Source: Caldisericum exile_A (GTDB lineage: Bacteria > Caldisericota > Caldisericia > Caldisericales > Caldisericaceae). Taken from it: a stretch of 64,000 bases of DNA. Below the pieces are notes generated by a model. The model saw only the letters and a list, made by a program, of their open reading frames with translations, ran no database searches and had not been told where the DNA came from. The position numbers and the translations under genes are program-made. The DNA lies in NCBI RefSeq assembly GCF_047785965.1, contig NZ_JBLOBF010000001.1, positions 186,001-250,000 on the forward strand. Direction: 5' to 3'. Shown piece by piece: positions 27,569 to 37,035 of this stretch. Position 1 is the first letter of the stretch; each line of letters starts with the position of its first letter.

Positions 27569-28300
27569 ATGATTAAAAGGGTTCCTAAGATTTTTATTTC
27601 CTTCATTATTCTTGGTTATATTTTTGCGTTTTTTTCACTGTTTGATCCAACGAAAAGACTTTTTGGTTTGATTTCTTTTGTAATTGCAGCAATTCTTCAT
27701 ATAGTGTTTATAACTACAAATGAGTATCAGTCTTCAAGACATCTTGCGCTTGCCTCTAAGTACATTGAAAAGAATATTCCCGAGAAGTCTTACGAAGAAA
27801 TCCTTAAATCCGCAAAACTCTATGAGAACGAAGAGGAGCTTTACAAGTTATTTTACAATAAAACAAAGTATAAGGTTACTGTTAAAAAAGTCGCAAACAT
27901 TATTTATAAAAATATAAATAAACATGATACGCCTTATTTAAGGTTCATTGGGTCAATGCTTGAGTACATTGCAGGAGATCTTGAAAAGGCTAAAAGATTA
28001 CTTATAGAAATTGAAGAGGAGAAACTAACAATAAAGATGGTAAGATTATTAGGTTCGATATTCTATGAAAGTAAAGATTTTGATAAAGCCATTGAGTATC
28101 TTTCTTTGTATGATCCACCTTATGCTCCTATGAATGAAGATGAACTTGCCGTCGTTTATGGCTTAGGTATTTCTTACTTACAAAAAGGTGATAGAAAAAA
28201 GGCGCAAGAATATCTTGAGCGTGTTGAATTAAGAAATCCTAAGTTTGGAAACGTGTCTCAAATTTTAAAATCTTTAGAGAGCGATTCTAAAGAATCATAA
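27569..28300 (+). CDS. TPR-repeat protein with two N-terminal membrane spans
   Basis: The 243-residue product starts with two hydrophobic spans (about 8-50) and continues with an alpha-helical region containing TPR-like repeats (LGSIFYESKDFDKAIEYL near 170, VYGLGISYLQKGDRKKAQEYL near 205). TPR domains mediate protein-protein contacts; the partner is unknown. AAGGAGG lies upstream of the ATG. It probably shares the transcript of the VIT1-type gene and ends six bases into the convergent MFS gene. Confidence 0.7.
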   Translation: MIKRVPKIFISFIILGYIFAFFSLFDPTKRLFGLISFVIAAILHIVFITTNEYQSSRHLALASKYIEKNIPEKSYEEILKSAKLYENEEELYKLFYNKTKYKVTVKKVANIIYKNINKHDTPYLRFIGSMLEYIAGDLEKAKRLLIEIEEEKLTIKMVRLLGSIFYESKDFDKAIEYLSLYDPPYAPMNEDELAVVYGLGISYLQKGDRKKAQEYLERVELRNPKFGNVSQILKSLESDSKES

Positions 28301-29491
28301 TTTTTGCATTTTTCTTTGACAGAAAATAAAAGGAAAGAGTTCCAAGTGCATAAAAAAGGAAAGTATTGAGTATTTATAATTTCCTTTTAGAACCGCAAAT
28401 ATTGAGGCACCTAAAAACCACGCAAAATTCCAAGATATTTCTTTTACACTTGAAGCAATTGCTTTTATCTCGTCATCCATTAATTCCATGTAATAGGAGG
28501 AATATATTGGAATTGAAGCATTGATGAAGATTCCTCTAAGAAGATATGAAACAATTGCTAAAATTCGGTTTTTAAAGAGAAGCAATAATATAAAAGGAAG
28601 TGAAAGGCTTTGAAGAACTATTATAGTGTAGAATTTTTTAGAGTTTTTTGTTATAAATGGCACCATTAATGAGGCAATAGCAATAAGAATACTTTGAGCA
28701 CCGAATACAATTCCAAGTTTTTCATAACTAATGCCTTGAAACTCAATAAAATAAAGATTGAAAAAAGGGATCATTGTACCTGCACCAATTCCCATTAGAA
28801 ATTCACTTATTACAAAAATACTTATAATTTTGACACCTTTTCCGTCTCTAAAAATTTTTATGAGCGGATCTCTGATTTTGGATATTATACTTTCACCTTC
28901 TTCTACAATCCACTCTTCATCAATTCTATTTATAAATAAAAATCCACTTAAAGTAAGAATTGACGCAATTATTAAGGCATTTCTTAAACCAAACATGTGA
29001 TTTTCATTCAATATTTTTGGCAAAGTGCTTCCCAAAATCTCTCCAACAAAATTACCAAGAACGATACTTCCAAAGCTTAGTCCAAATAAATGAGTTTGTT
29101 CATAAGAGGTGCTATTCCTTGATAGGAATGGTGCTTCATTTACAAGAAAAAGCGACGAACCAAAGCCTATTAGGAATAGAAAAGAAATTAAGGCAAAAAT
29201 ATTTTTAGTCAGAATTAATCCGAGTTCTCCCACAAACTGAAGCATTACACCTACGATGAAACTTTTTTTATGTCCTGCTATGTTTGAAATTAACCCAGAA
29301 AATAGAGATAGAATTGTAATACCTAAAAAATATATACCATTGAGCAAACCAATAATTTCTTTTTTGATTCCAAAGTTTATCAAGTAAAGATTTAAAGCAA
29401 GGAAAAATATGCCTGTTCCGATTGAAATTATAAAACTTGCAACAATATAGCATCTTGCATTCTTATTATTGAGGAAAACTTTTCTTAGCAT
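28295..29491 (-). CDS. Major facilitator superfamily transporter
   Basis: The 398-residue protein has 11 to 12 hydrophobic spans in two halves, with the loop 2-3 MFS-like motif GLISNIAGHKKSFIVG between spans 2 and 3. The substrate cannot be told from the sequence; the family includes drug and sugar exporters. It has its own promoter (29535-29563) and runs convergent to the TPR gene. Confidence 0.8.
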   Translation of the reverse strand: MLRKVFLNNKNARCYIVASFIISIGTGIFFLALNLYLINFGIKKEIIGLLNGIYFLGITILSLFSGLISNIAGHKKSFIVGVMLQFVGELGLILTKNIFALISFLFLIGFGSSLFLVNEAPFLSRNSTSYEQTHLFGLSFGSIVLGNFVGEILGSTLPKILNENHMFGLRNALIIASILTLSGFLFINRIDEEWIVEEGESIISKIRDPLIKIFRDGKGVKIISIFVISEFLMGIGAGTMIPFFNLYFIEFQGISYEKLGIVFGAQSILIAIASLMVPFITKNSKKFYTIIVLQSLSLPFILLLLFKNRILAIVSYLLRGIFINASIPIYSSYYMELMDDEIKAIASSVKEISWNFAWFLGASIFAVLKGNYKYSILSFFMHLELFPFIFCQRKMQKL

Positions 29492-29534
29492 AGTTTCACA
29501 TCCAAACTTTCGAAAACAAAGTATATAACAAAAT

Positions 29535-29563
29535 ATTATAATAAAATTTTAGTTATATAACAA
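29535..29563 (-). promoter_or_regulatory. Promoter of the MFS gene
   Basis: On the minus strand TTGTTA (29563-29558) and TATAAT (29540-29535) are separated by 17 bases. Transcription would start near 29528, with a leader of about 36 bases before the ATG at 29491. Confidence 0.6.
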
Positions 29564-29591
29564 TAGAAATAAAATGAATCAGTAGTTATTT

Positions 29592-29894
29592 TTAGTTTTG
29601 TTTTTCTTTCACTTCAGTTTCTTCTTGGGATTTGTCCGATTTTATTAGCTTTGACTCACACTCTGATAGTTTTCGCTTTAAATTTGAAATCTCTAAATAA
29701 TGGACAGTTAGAGAAACTAACCAAACAATAACTGCTCCAGCGAAGAACATTATAATTCCAAATAAACCAACTGTTGTGTTAAACTTAAGTAGAAGAAAAT
29801 TTATAACTATTTCATTATAATTTTGTGCAATTAAAAGAATTGTTGCAAGAAGTATTATAAGAATCAAGACAATGAAAAAATTTAATTTTTTCAT
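29592..29894 (-). CDS. LapA-domain small membrane protein
   Basis: This 100-residue protein has two hydrophobic helices (5-27 and 40-66) followed by a short coiled coil (ISNLKRKLSECESKL) and a charged tail. This is the layout of the LapA (DUF1049) family; in E. coli LapA helps control LPS assembly. The ATG is preceded by AAAGGAGG and overlaps the alaX-like stop. It is the last gene of the long envelope operon. Confidence 0.7.
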   Translation of the reverse strand: MKKLNFFIVLILIILLATILLIAQNYNEIVINFLLLKFNTTVGLFGIIMFFAGAVIVWLVSLTVHYLEISNLKRKLSECESKLIKSDKSQEETEVKEKQN

Positions 29895-31006
29895 TAGTTA
29901 CCTCCTTTTAATTCTAATAGCCTTTTTAATGCTTCATCTTTTTTAACTATTTCAATAGTGTAAAAAGTAATTCCATTTATATCAAAGCTTTTGTAAGGTA
30001 AGTGGATATTAGCGTTAATGATTGCAACCAAAAGACTTTCTTTGTCTATTAATGCGAGGAAACCACTTTTACCTGCACTTTGTGTCTTATGAACAATTAC
30101 CTCAAAACTTTTTCTTGAAATATTTTCAAAAACTTCCTTAATTTCGCTTTGGCTATATAATTTTACTATAACTTCGTTTATAAATTTTTCTTCCAAATAT
30201 TTATTGAGATCTAAAAGCTTCTTATTTTCAATTATCAATTTGTTGATTTTTGTTTTAAGTTCTGATTCTCCTGTTGTTAAAATTCTTGAAATTTCGTCAA
30301 TTATCTTTGTTTTTTCCTGGAAAGTTCTTAAGGTTCTTAATCCCGATGTAAAGTAGATTCTTGTCAAATCCTTTTTGGTTTTTTCTACCTTTATAATTTT
30401 AATTATCCCTATTTCTCCAGTTTTTCCAACATGAGTTCCACCGCACATTGAAACGTCAAACCCTTCAACTTCAACTATTCTAATAGGACCTTTGATTTCC
30501 AATTTTTTCCTCAAGTTTAACTTTTCGAGTTCATCTTCATTAATGTAATATTTTTTTACCTCTCTATTTTCAAGAACAATACGGTTGGCCAATAGTTCAG
30601 CTTCTTCAATTTTTTCATCGCCCAGTTTTTCTATATTTAAATCAATTGTTGAATAATTTTCGCCCATATGGAAACTTAAAGTCTCTATATTGTAAAGCTT
30701 TTGGAATGATTGTGATAAAATGTGTTGTGCCGTATGTTCTCTTGCAATTTCTAATCTTCTTTCTTTGTCGACAATACAGGTAGGATTTTCTTCAATATCT
30801 AAAGTTTCAACCTCGTGTAATACTTTTGAATTGTCTTCCTTTACACTAAGAACTCTTGCATTTCCAATAAATCCCCTATCGCCAAGTTGACCTCCTTTTC
30901 CGTCTGGGTAAAAATTAGTTTTTTCAAGTTCAACATAAAATTTTCCTTTGCTTTCAAATTTACCTATAATTTTTCCTTGAAACTCAAGTATATCATAACT
31001 AATCAT
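29894..31006 (-). CDS. Alanyl-tRNA editing protein, AlaX-L type with DHHA1 domain
   Basis: This protein resembles the editing half of alanyl-tRNA synthetase without the catalytic core. It has the N-terminal beta domain (FYPDGKGGQLGDRG), the zinc motifs HTAQH and CGGTH, and a C-terminal DHHA1 domain (about 260-370, SAGKSGFLALID). Such proteins deacylate Ser-tRNA-Ala or Gly-tRNA-Ala in trans. The 370-residue length fits the long AlaX class. The ATG overlaps the dapF stop by four bases. Confidence 0.85.
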   Translation of the reverse strand: MISYDILEFQGKIIGKFESKGKFYVELEKTNFYPDGKGGQLGDRGFIGNARVLSVKEDNSKVLHEVETLDIEENPTCIVDKERRLEIAREHTAQHILSQSFQKLYNIETLSFHMGENYSTIDLNIEKLGDEKIEEAELLANRIVLENREVKKYYINEDELEKLNLRKKLEIKGPIRIVEVEGFDVSMCGGTHVGKTGEIGIIKIIKVEKTKKDLTRIYFTSGLRTLRTFQEKTKIIDEISRILTTGESELKTKINKLIIENKKLLDLNKYLEEKFINEVIVKLYSQSEIKEVFENISRKSFEVIVHKTQSAGKSGFLALIDKESLLVAIINANIHLPYKSFDINGITFYTIEIVKKDEALKRLLELKGGN

Positions 31007-31818
31007 AATTCTATATCTCCCTTAAAAACATAATGTGCTTCTCCTTCTAAGTAGTTTTCCTTTTTGCCGAGTTCAACCTTGAGTTCTCCACCTAATGCTT
31101 TTACATGGACAATATCTTTCCCACCTAAAAATTTGTTAAAAACATACGCAGATGCAACGGCTCCAGTTCCACAAGCAAGAGTCTCTTCATATACGCCACG
31201 TTCTATAGTCCTAATTTTTATAGTTTCTTCGTTTAAAATTTCAATAAAATCAACATTAATACCATAAGGAAATAGTTTGAAATTCTTTGAAATTTTAAGA
31301 CCCTTTTCTTTTGGTATTCTTTTGATGCTCTTTAAGGGAATTACTGCATGGGGTTCGGAAGAATTTACAACGAATATTTTAAAAGAAAATAGTTCATGAA
31401 TTAGTTCATATTCATTTCTGGGACCGTTAACAAAATTTCCAAGTTTTTGCATTGGTCCCATAGAAACTACAAACCTATTCTCAGAAACCTTTTTTACCTT
31501 TTTAACTCCTGCCAAAGTTTCAATTGTTATGTTTCCAATTCCATAAAATCTTTCAAAATAAAGTCCAATGCAACGAGCACCATTGCCACACATTTGTGAT
31601 TCACTGCCATCTTTTTCAAGTACTCTCATTTTAATGTCTGCAACATCACTTTCTTCGAGATACAAAAGAGAGTCTCCACCAATTGAAGCATGTCTATCAA
31701 GAAGAAGTTTTGCATACTCTTCAGGATTTTCTAACTTATTAAAGCGTCCATCAATTACAATAAAATCATTAAGTGCTCCTTCAAATTTATAGAATTTAAG
31801 AATTTTTCCTTTCGACAT
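31003..31818 (-). CDS. dapF: Diaminopimelate epimerase
   Basis: DapF converts LL- to meso-diaminopimelate, a precursor of lysine and of peptidoglycan. Both active-site cysteines are present, in MCGNGARC and ACGTGAVAS, with the GGDSLL region ahead of the first. The start is uncertain because it lies inside the murA 3' end: ATG at 31818 is used here, and an in-frame TTG at 31827 is possible. Length (271) is normal. Its place beside murA fits cell-wall synthesis. Confidence 0.93.
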   Translation of the reverse strand: MSKGKILKFYKFEGALNDFIVIDGRFNKLENPEEYAKLLLDRHASIGGDSLLYLEESDVADIKMRVLEKDGSESQMCGNGARCIGLYFERFYGIGNITIETLAGVKKVKKVSENRFVVSMGPMQKLGNFVNGPRNEYELIHELFSFKIFVVNSSEPHAVIPLKSIKRIPKEKGLKISKNFKLFPYGINVDFIEILNEETIKIRTIERGVYEETLACGTGAVASAYVFNKFLGGKDIVHVKALGGELKVELGKKENYLEGEAHYVFKGDIEL

Positions 31819-33055
31819 CTCCACCAAGCCCTTTTATTTTCTCTATATAACTTTCATATCCTCTATCGATGTGCACAGGTTCTAATACTTTGCTTGTTCC
31901 TTTTGCAGATAGTGTTGCTAAAAGAAGTGACATACCTCCTCGTAAATCTTTAGCAGTTACAACAGAGGGTTTTAATTCTTTAACACCTGTAATAAATGCA
32001 GAAATTCCTTCAACTCTTATGTTTGCGCCCATTTTTAAAAGATCGTCTACAATCCTAAATCTGTTTTCAAAAACTGTTTCAGTGACAACACTTGATCCAT
32101 TAGCAAGAGTAAGCAGTGTCAAGATTTGAGATTGTACATCAGTTGGAAAGCCTGGGTATGGAAGAGTTTTTACTGATGTAGGTAACAGTTTTCCTTTATA
32201 GCTTGCAGTAATTTCATTCTCATTGACTGATACATCAAGACCAATTTCTTTTAATTTCATTATGACCGCCTCAAGATGGTAAGGTAAGGTATTTTTAATC
32301 TTAATCTTACCTTTAGTTAAGCCTGCAAGGATAAGATATGTAGCAGCCTCGATTCTATCGGGAATTATTGAATATTTGACAGGTTTTAATTTTTTTACTC
32401 CGTGTACCACGATTGTGCTTCCAGTTCCGTTAACTTCTATATTTGCACCTGCGAGGTTGAGAAAATTTATTAGATCCTTTATTTCTGGTTCTCTTGCTGC
32501 ATTTTCGATTATTGTTTCTCCTTCGGCAAATACCGAAGCAAGGATTATATTTTCCGTTGCCCCTACACTTGGCATATCTAAAAATATCTTGTTTCCTTTA
32601 AGTCCTTTGGGAGAATGTGCCTTTAAGATACCCTTATCCCAACTAATCTCCACTCCAAGGCTTTCGAGGCCTTTTATATGTTGATCAATGGGGCGCTTTC
32701 CTATATTACATCCACCTAAGCCAGCAATAGAAGCTTTCATATGCCGTGCAATAAATGCACCTAAAAGCGTCTGAGTTCCTCTTATATTTTCCGTTTCTTC
32801 TGGAGGAATTTCTGGTTTAAACGAAGACGATGCATCTATTTCAACTTCATGTTCTCCTTCTAAAACATTTACTCCAATCTTTTTAAGTTGAAAAAGAAAT
32901 TTTTTCACATCAAGTATATTGGGGATATTTTTAATATGACACTTTCCTTCAATAAGCAAACATGCTGATAGAACCGGAAAAGCAGCGTTTTTAGAACCAG
33001 AGATTAAGACTTCTCCTTTGAGTATTTTTCCACCGTTAACTTCAAGATATTCCAT
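31796..33055 (-). CDS. murA: UDP-N-acetylglucosamine 1-carboxyvinyltransferase MurA
   Basis: MurA carries out the first committed step of peptidoglycan synthesis by adding enolpyruvate to UDP-GlcNAc. The N terminus contains the substrate-binding SGSKNAAFP, and the active-site loop GGCNIGKRPIDQH keeps the Cys that fosfomycin attacks. The ATG at 33055 has GGAGG five bases upstream; a longer frame to 33082 lies inside wecB and lacks a start signal. Length is 419 residues. Confidence 0.96.
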   Translation of the reverse strand: MEYLEVNGGKILKGEVLISGSKNAAFPVLSACLLIEGKCHIKNIPNILDVKKFLFQLKKIGVNVLEGEHEVEIDASSSFKPEIPPEETENIRGTQTLLGAFIARHMKASIAGLGGCNIGKRPIDQHIKGLESLGVEISWDKGILKAHSPKGLKGNKIFLDMPSVGATENIILASVFAEGETIIENAAREPEIKDLINFLNLAGANIEVNGTGSTIVVHGVKKLKPVKYSIIPDRIEAATYLILAGLTKGKIKIKNTLPYHLEAVIMKLKEIGLDVSVNENEITASYKGKLLPTSVKTLPYPGFPTDVQSQILTLLTLANGSSVVTETVFENRFRIVDDLLKMGANIRVEGISAFITGVKELKPSVVTAKDLRGGMSLLLATLSAKGTSKVLEPVHIDRGYESYIEKIKGLGGDVERKNS

Positions 33056-34169
33056 TTTTTCCTCCGTTCGAAAGAAAATCAAAGACTATTTTAGCTATTC
33101 TAATTCCAGCCTTACCGTCACCAAATGGATTTTTATTTGAAATCATTTTTTCATATTCTTCTTTATTTGTAAGAATTTTTTTGACTTCTCTGATTATTTT
33201 TTCTCTGTTTGTTCCAACAAGTCTTACAATTCCACTTTCTATTGCTTCTGGTCTTTCTGTAGTATTCCTCATAAGAAGTACAGGTTTTCTAAGTGTTGGT
33301 GCTTCTTCTTGAATACCGCCAGAGTCAGTAAGGATCAATGTAGCTTTTGATAATAGTTTAATAAAAGTAAGATAATCCATTGGCTCAACAAGAATGATAT
33401 TTTTAGTGTCTTTTAGAATTCTATTTACTGTTTCTCGAACAATTGGATTTTTATGTACAGAAAACACAATTTTATATTGGTTTCCGAATTCTTCAGCAAT
33501 AGATTTAATTGCATAACAAATTTCTTCCATTGGTTTACCCCAATTTTCTCTTCTATGCGCAGTTGCCACTATATACTTTTCATCCTCATTAATTGGTAAG
33601 TTAGTTTTTATATCTTTTTGTAAGATTTCTATTAGTGCATCTACAACAGTATTTCCTGTTACATAGATTGATCTTTCTTCTACACCTTCCTTGAGTAGAT
33701 TTTCCTTTGCTTTTTCAGTTGGTGCAAAGTATAAATCAGTTAAGGTATCGGTTAATTTTCGATTCATCTCTTCAGGAAAAGGAGAATATTTATTATGCGT
33801 TCTAAGACCAGCTTCAACGTGTCCTATAGGAATTTTCTCATAAAATGCAGCAAGGGCTGAGGCAAAAGTTGTTGTTGTGTCTCCATGCACAAGAAGAATA
33901 TCTGGGCGATCAGTATCAAATATGTCCTTTAAGCCTGTTAGGACCTTGTTAGTTATCTTTGTCAGTGTTTGTTTCTCTTCCATTACTTTGAGGTCATAGT
34001 CAACCTTAATATTAAAAAGTTCAATTACTTGTCTTAGCATTTCTTGATGTTGGCTTGTAATAACTACTTTTGTTTCAAATTCTTTGAAATTATTTAGGGC
34101 TTTATAGACAGGATACATCTTGATTGCTTCAGGTCTTGTTCCAAAAATCAGAAAAACTTTCTTTTTCAT
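33042..34169 (-). CDS. wecB: UDP-N-acetylglucosamine 2-epimerase (non-hydrolysing)
   Basis: WecB/MnaA interconverts UDP-GlcNAc and UDP-ManNAc. The N terminus FGTRPEAIKMYPVY, the VEAGLRTHNKYSPFPEE active-site region, and TDSGGIQEEAP are typical; length is 375. It starts at the last base of the TagO-like gene. Together with the WecC-like dehydrogenase and the TagA-like fusion in the same operon it supplies ManNAc-type sugars for a wall polymer. Confidence 0.95.
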   Translation of the reverse strand: MKKKVFLIFGTRPEAIKMYPVYKALNNFKEFETKVVITSQHQEMLRQVIELFNIKVDYDLKVMEEKQTLTKITNKVLTGLKDIFDTDRPDILLVHGDTTTTFASALAAFYEKIPIGHVEAGLRTHNKYSPFPEEMNRKLTDTLTDLYFAPTEKAKENLLKEGVEERSIYVTGNTVVDALIEILQKDIKTNLPINEDEKYIVATAHRRENWGKPMEEICYAIKSIAEEFGNQYKIVFSVHKNPIVRETVNRILKDTKNIILVEPMDYLTFIKLLSKATLILTDSGGIQEEAPTLRKPVLLMRNTTERPEAIESGIVRLVGTNREKIIREVKKILTNKEEYEKMISNKNPFGDGKAGIRIAKIVFDFLSNGGKNGIS

Positions 34170-35143
34170 TATTTCACCCCAAATACAAGTAAGACTCCAG
34201 CTAAAGAAAGTATTAAAGTAATTGTATAGTATATTAAAGCAATTTTCTTTTGAGAAAAGCCTTTTTTTAAAAGCCTGTAATGTATGTGTTCTGTATCATA
34301 CCTGAATGGAGATCCTCCTTGCATTATTCTTCTTATGATTGAAGTTGATACTTCCAAAATTGGTATACCAAGAACAAATATCGGGAGAGCAACTGAAATT
34401 AATGTTGTTGTTTTATATGCACCAACAATAGAGATTATTGAAAGCATATATCCTAAAAGTCCTGCACCTGAGTCACCTAAAAAGATTCTAGCTGGGTGAA
34501 AATTATAAATGAGAAATGCAACAAGGCTTCCACAAAGGCCAATTAGAATTAAGGCAAGGTCTAAGTGCCCTTTATACATGGCAGTTATTGCAAGGAAGAA
34601 CGAAGCTATAGCAGAAACTCCAGCAGCAAGCCCATCGAGTCCGTCTATTATGTTTATTGCATTAATTAGACCAACAATCCAAAGCACTGTTAAAATACTA
34701 CCAAGAATGCCCAACTTGATTACTGTATCGGTAAAGGGAATTGTTATCTGTGTGAATTGAGTTCCTGTACAAATTGCAATAAATGCTCCCAAAAATTGAA
34801 TTAAAAACTTTTGTCTAACCGTTAGTCCATATTTATCATCAAACAAAAGTCCAAAGAATAAAACAGTTGCACCTAAAATTATTCCTAAAAATTGTCTGTT
34901 GAATTTTTGAAGGATGAAAAAGAGGATTAAAATTGTTATATAAATTGAAATTCCTCCTGAACGTGGTACTGGCTCTTTGTGTATTTTTTTTCTATCATTC
35001 GTTTTGGGTAAATCTATTATTGCAAATTTGTCTCCAAGAAAGATAGCAAGAGGTGTTGAGAAGGAAGAGAGGAAAAACCCTATAAGAAAATAGTAGGAAA
35101 TATTGAAGAAGTTTTCATCAATAAAGGCGATAATTTCTTTCAT
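34169..35143 (-). CDS. Undecaprenyl-phosphate GlcNAc-1-phosphate transferase (WecA/TagO/MraY family)
   Basis: This polytopic enzyme (324 residues, about 10 to 11 spans) couples a sugar-1-phosphate to undecaprenyl phosphate, starting lipid-linked glycan chains. Signature sites are KIHKEPVPRSGG, GLLFDDKYGL, NIIDGLDGLAAG and ARIFLGDSGAG. Conservation and the wecB/tagA context favour the WecA/TagO (GlcNAc-1-P) function over MraY. It overlaps upp by four bases. Confidence 0.9.
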   Translation of the reverse strand: MKEIIAFIDENFFNISYYFLIGFFLSSFSTPLAIFLGDKFAIIDLPKTNDRKKIHKEPVPRSGGISIYITILILFFILQKFNRQFLGIILGATVLFFGLLFDDKYGLTVRQKFLIQFLGAFIAICTGTQFTQITIPFTDTVIKLGILGSILTVLWIVGLINAINIIDGLDGLAAGVSAIASFFLAITAMYKGHLDLALILIGLCGSLVAFLIYNFHPARIFLGDSGAGLLGYMLSIISIVGAYKTTTLISVALPIFVLGIPILEVSTSIIRRIMQGGSPFRYDTEHIHYRLLKKGFSQKKIALIYYTITLILSLAGVLLVFGVK

Positions 35144-35766
35144 TTCGTTCCAAAAAGCCTGTCTCCTGCATCTCCCAATCCGGGCACTATATATCCGTGT
35201 GAATTCAACCTTTCGTCAACTGCTATAGTGTATATCTTTACGTCGGGGTGGTCTTGTTCTATTTTCATGATTCCTTCAGGAGCAGAGATGAGGCATACAA
35301 AATATATTTTTTTTGCTTTTGCTTCCTTAACAATTGAAATTGCCTTTGAAGCAGATCCACCTGTTGCAAGCATTGGGTCAACAATAAAAACTGAAGAGTT
35401 TTCAATATTTATTGGAAGTTTGCTGTAGTATTCAACAGGTTCAAGCGTTTGTGGATTTCTATAAATACCAATGTAGCCAACGCGAGCCTGAGGGATGAGA
35501 TCAAGAATACCTTCTGCCATTACAATTCCTGCACGGAGTATTGGAACTATTGCAATATCTTCGTCAATTATATAACTTTTTGTTTTTTCAATGGGGGTCT
35601 CTATTTCTACTTCTTTAAGTTTTGTGTCTCTAAATATTTCGTAGACCATAAGGGCAGAGAGTTCCTTTACTAACTCTCTAAACTCTTTTGGGTTAGTTTC
35701 TTTTTTTCTTAGATAAGTTAGTTTGTGCTGTATAAGTGGATGCTTTATTAAGTTTACATTCTCCAT
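35140..35766 (-). CDS. upp: Uracil phosphoribosyltransferase
   Basis: Upp makes UMP from uracil and PRPP. The PRPP-binding loop is VDPMLATGGSASKAI and the uracil site is HGYIVPGLGDAGDRLFGT, at the C terminus as usual. Length is 208. AAAGGAGG precedes the ATG. Salvaged UMP can feed the UDP-sugar pool used by its neighbours, and a possible uracil permease ends at 266. Confidence 0.96.
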   Translation of the reverse strand: MENVNLIKHPLIQHKLTYLRKKETNPKEFRELVKELSALMVYEIFRDTKLKEVEIETPIEKTKSYIIDEDIAIVPILRAGIVMAEGILDLIPQARVGYIGIYRNPQTLEPVEYYSKLPINIENSSVFIVDPMLATGGSASKAISIVKEAKAKKIYFVCLISAPEGIMKIEQDHPDVKIYTIAVDERLNSHGYIVPGLGDAGDRLFGTK

Positions 35767-35776
35767 TTCCCCTCCT

Positions 35777-37024
35777 TTAAATGTATGATATGTTATTGTA
35801 AATAGGAAATTGCTTAGTTAACTCTAACACTTCGTTTCTAATTAATTCTAATTTCTTTTCATCATATCTTGAGCTAATTGCTCGGTCGATAAGATCTGCT
35901 ATAAGTTCCATTTCGGCTTCTTTCATTCCTCGTGTAGTAAGTGCTGGAGTTCCTAATCTTAAGCCACTTGTTTCTGTTGGTGGAAGAGGATCAAAGGGGA
36001 TTGACTCTTTATTGGTGGTGATATTTACTGAGTCTAAAAGTTTCTCAGCCTCTTTTCCGGTTATATTTTTGGATCTCAAATCAATAGAAATAAGGTGGTT
36101 ATCTGTACCGTTTGTAATTAATCTAAAACCTCGTTTAATTAGTGCATTTGCAAGAGCCTTTGCATTTGCTACTACTTGTTTTTGGTATTCCTTAAACTCA
36201 TTAGTCTCCGCTAATTTTAATGCAACAGCCTTTGCTGCAATTACGTGTTCAAGCGGTCCTCCTTGAATTCCAGGGAAAACTGATTTGTTAATTATTTTTT
36301 CATGTTCTTTTTTGAATAGGATCATTCCACCTCTTGGTCCTCTTAGTGTTTTGTGAGTAGTTGTCGTCACAAAATCAGCGTAAGGAACTGGGCTTGGATG
36401 GATTTCCGCAGCTACTAAACCTGCAATATGAGCCATATCAACCATGAGGTACGCTCCAACACTTTTAGCAATTATTGCAAACTTTTCGAAGTCAATAAAT
36501 CTTGGATATGCACTTGCACCAGCAATGATAATCTTAGGTTTATACTTCTTTGCAAGATCTTCTACCTGATTATAATCAATAAGTTCTGTTTCTTTTTCGA
36601 CACCATAATGGACTGCGTTAAAGTACTTGCCAGTTATGCTCACGGGGCTTCCATGACTTAAGTGTCCCCCTGCAGAAAGGTCCATACCAAGAAGTGTGTC
36701 TCCTGGATTCATTGTTGCAAAATACACTGCAAAATTTGCCTGTGTTCCTGAATGGGGTTGAACATTTGCACCTTCTGCTTTAAATAGTTTTTTTGCTCTT
36801 TCTATGGCTAAACTTTCCACTATGTCAATAAACTCACACCCACCATAGTATCTTCTATTTGGATATCCTTCTGCATATTTGTTGGTTAATACAGAACCTT
36901 GTGCTTCGAGAACTGGTTCCATTACGTAGTTTTCTGATGCAATGAGTTCAAGTTTTGTCCTTTGTCGTTCAAGCTCATTTTGCATTGCTTGCGCTAATTC
37001 AAAGTCTGCATCCTTAATCCTCAT
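35777..37024 (-). CDS. glyA: Serine hydroxymethyltransferase
   Basis: GlyA is the PLP enzyme that splits serine to glycine and one-carbon-loaded tetrahydrofolate. The PLP lysine lies in TTTTHKTLRGPRGG, and LIASENYVM and YPNRRYYGGCEFID mark the N-terminal half. Length (415) is normal. GGAGG lies ahead of the ATG. It shares the operon with upp and comF, a common housekeeping grouping. Confidence 0.97.
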   Translation of the reverse strand: MRIKDADFELAQAMQNELERQRTKLELIASENYVMEPVLEAQGSVLTNKYAEGYPNRRYYGGCEFIDIVESLAIERAKKLFKAEGANVQPHSGTQANFAVYFATMNPGDTLLGMDLSAGGHLSHGSPVSITGKYFNAVHYGVEKETELIDYNQVEDLAKKYKPKIIIAGASAYPRFIDFEKFAIIAKSVGAYLMVDMAHIAGLVAAEIHPSPVPYADFVTTTTHKTLRGPRGGMILFKKEHEKIINKSVFPGIQGGPLEHVIAAKAVALKLAETNEFKEYQKQVVANAKALANALIKRGFRLITNGTDNHLISIDLRSKNITGKEAEKLLDSVNITTNKESIPFDPLPPTETSGLRLGTPALTTRGMKEAEMELIADLIDRAISSRYDEKKLELIRNEVLELTKQFPIYNNISYI

Positions 37025-37035
37025 TTTTTACCTCC